From an uncultured Chitinophagaceae bacterium (GTDB taxonomy: Bacteria; Bacteroidota; Bacteroidia; Chitinophagales; Chitinophagaceae), in the NCBI GenBank assembly GCA_937897585.1, contig CALCNY010000086.1:1-14713 (forward strand): a stretch of DNA of 14,713 bases. Reading direction: 5' to 3'. A program made the translations under genes and the position numbers. Shown here one piece after another: positions 14,639 through 14,713 of the stretch (position 1 is the stretch's first letter; every line of letters starts with the position of its first letter). The notes under the pieces are model-generated. The model did no database searches, was not told the origin of the DNA, and saw only the letters and a program-made list of their open reading frames with translations.

Positions 14639-14713
14639 GGGTGTTTTCGCTTGTTTGGGGTTTGTTCCTCTCTAGCCTTGGCCTCCCTAGCCTTGGCCTC
14701 CCTAGCATGGGCC
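14635..14713 (-). CDS. C-terminal tail of probable UmuD-like gene (partial, N-terminus off right edge)
   Basis: A minus-strand frame enters from the right edge and runs 25 codons to TGA at 14637-14635, which overlaps the umuC start as ATGA. Bacteroidota umuC is normally preceded by umuD, and the overlap favours a real gene. The visible residues (AHAREAKAREAKAREEQTPN then KRKHP) are only a highly charged, low-complexity tail. No part of the UmuD peptidase fold is in view, so identity rests on context. The AREAK units are encoded by a 15-bp tandem DNA repeat. If the real stop lay further upstream, this would instead be a noncoding repeat. Confidence 0.55.
   Translation of the reverse strand, partial: AHAREAKAREAKAREEQTPNKRKHP
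14670..14709. repeat. 15-bp tandem repeat GCTAGGGAGGCCAAG
   Basis: Read on the minus strand the unit GCTAGGGAGGCCAAG occurs twice in full (14706-14677). It is followed by a third, diverged partial copy (GCTAGAGAG). Being a multiple of three it keeps the upstream frame open as AREAK repeats. It is much more G/C-rich than the surrounding sequence. Confidence 0.85.

Noticed and set aside
14670..14709. Possible CRISPR or attachment site at the right edge
   Set aside because: Units are contiguous 15-bp tandems without spacers, and no integrase or cas gene is present; coding for AREAK repeats explains them better.
1..14713. A new defence, secretion or biosynthetic gene system
   Set aside because: The genes have unrelated functions, are split over both strands, and no conserved-looking cluster of unknown genes was seen.

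Overview
The window looks like a chromosomal segment of a Bacteroidota bacterium, most likely from the Chitinophagaceae or a close relative. The evidence is AT-rich DNA, Bacteroidota-type -7 promoter boxes (TAnnTTTG), almost no Shine-Dalgarno sequences, a type IX secretion (T9SS) type B C-terminal sorting domain, a carboxypeptidase-regulatory-like surface protein, a DUF3050 protein, and a PheS with a four-cysteine insertion. No tRNA, rRNA, CRISPR array, transposase, integrase or phage gene was seen.

Layout, left to right. Positions 1-522 (minus) hold the N-terminal 174 codons of an exported carboxypeptidase-regulatory-like protein that runs off the left edge. Next, all on the minus strand, come an extended SDR/epimerase-type reductase with an apparent TTG start (563-1564), a 3-hydroxybutyryl-CoA dehydrogenase (1654-2499), an uncharacterised exported 583-residue protein (2703-4454) and pheS (4496-5524). 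Two plus-strand genes follow: a seven-helix Bax inhibitor-1/YccA-type membrane protein (5689-6453) and a secreted two-domain M16 zinc protease (6711-9542). The protease meets a minus-strand DUF3050 gene (9543-10319) with its stop codon directly abutting. A 330-base gap contains only AT-rich DNA and a terminator. The right part is a minus-strand run: the tail of a probable umuD-like gene (14635 to the edge), umuC (13367-14638), a classical SDR (12617-13342) and a T9SS-exported multi-domain surface protein (10650-12551).

Most genes are housekeeping or ordinary accessory functions: translation, acyl-CoA metabolism, membrane homeostasis, extracellular proteolysis, error-prone repair and surface display. 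I did not find a convincing new multi-gene system. The least explained content is in the gaps. Nearly every intergenic space carries a short palindromic element built from iterated 5-12 base words, and each gap uses a different word. One composite element sits immediately after the stop codons of two unrelated genes. Two genes (pheS and the acyl-CoA dehydrogenase) have a -7 box exactly four bases before ATG, which predicts leaderless mRNAs. The probable UmuD-like protein ends in a 15-bp tandem repeat coding for AREAK units.
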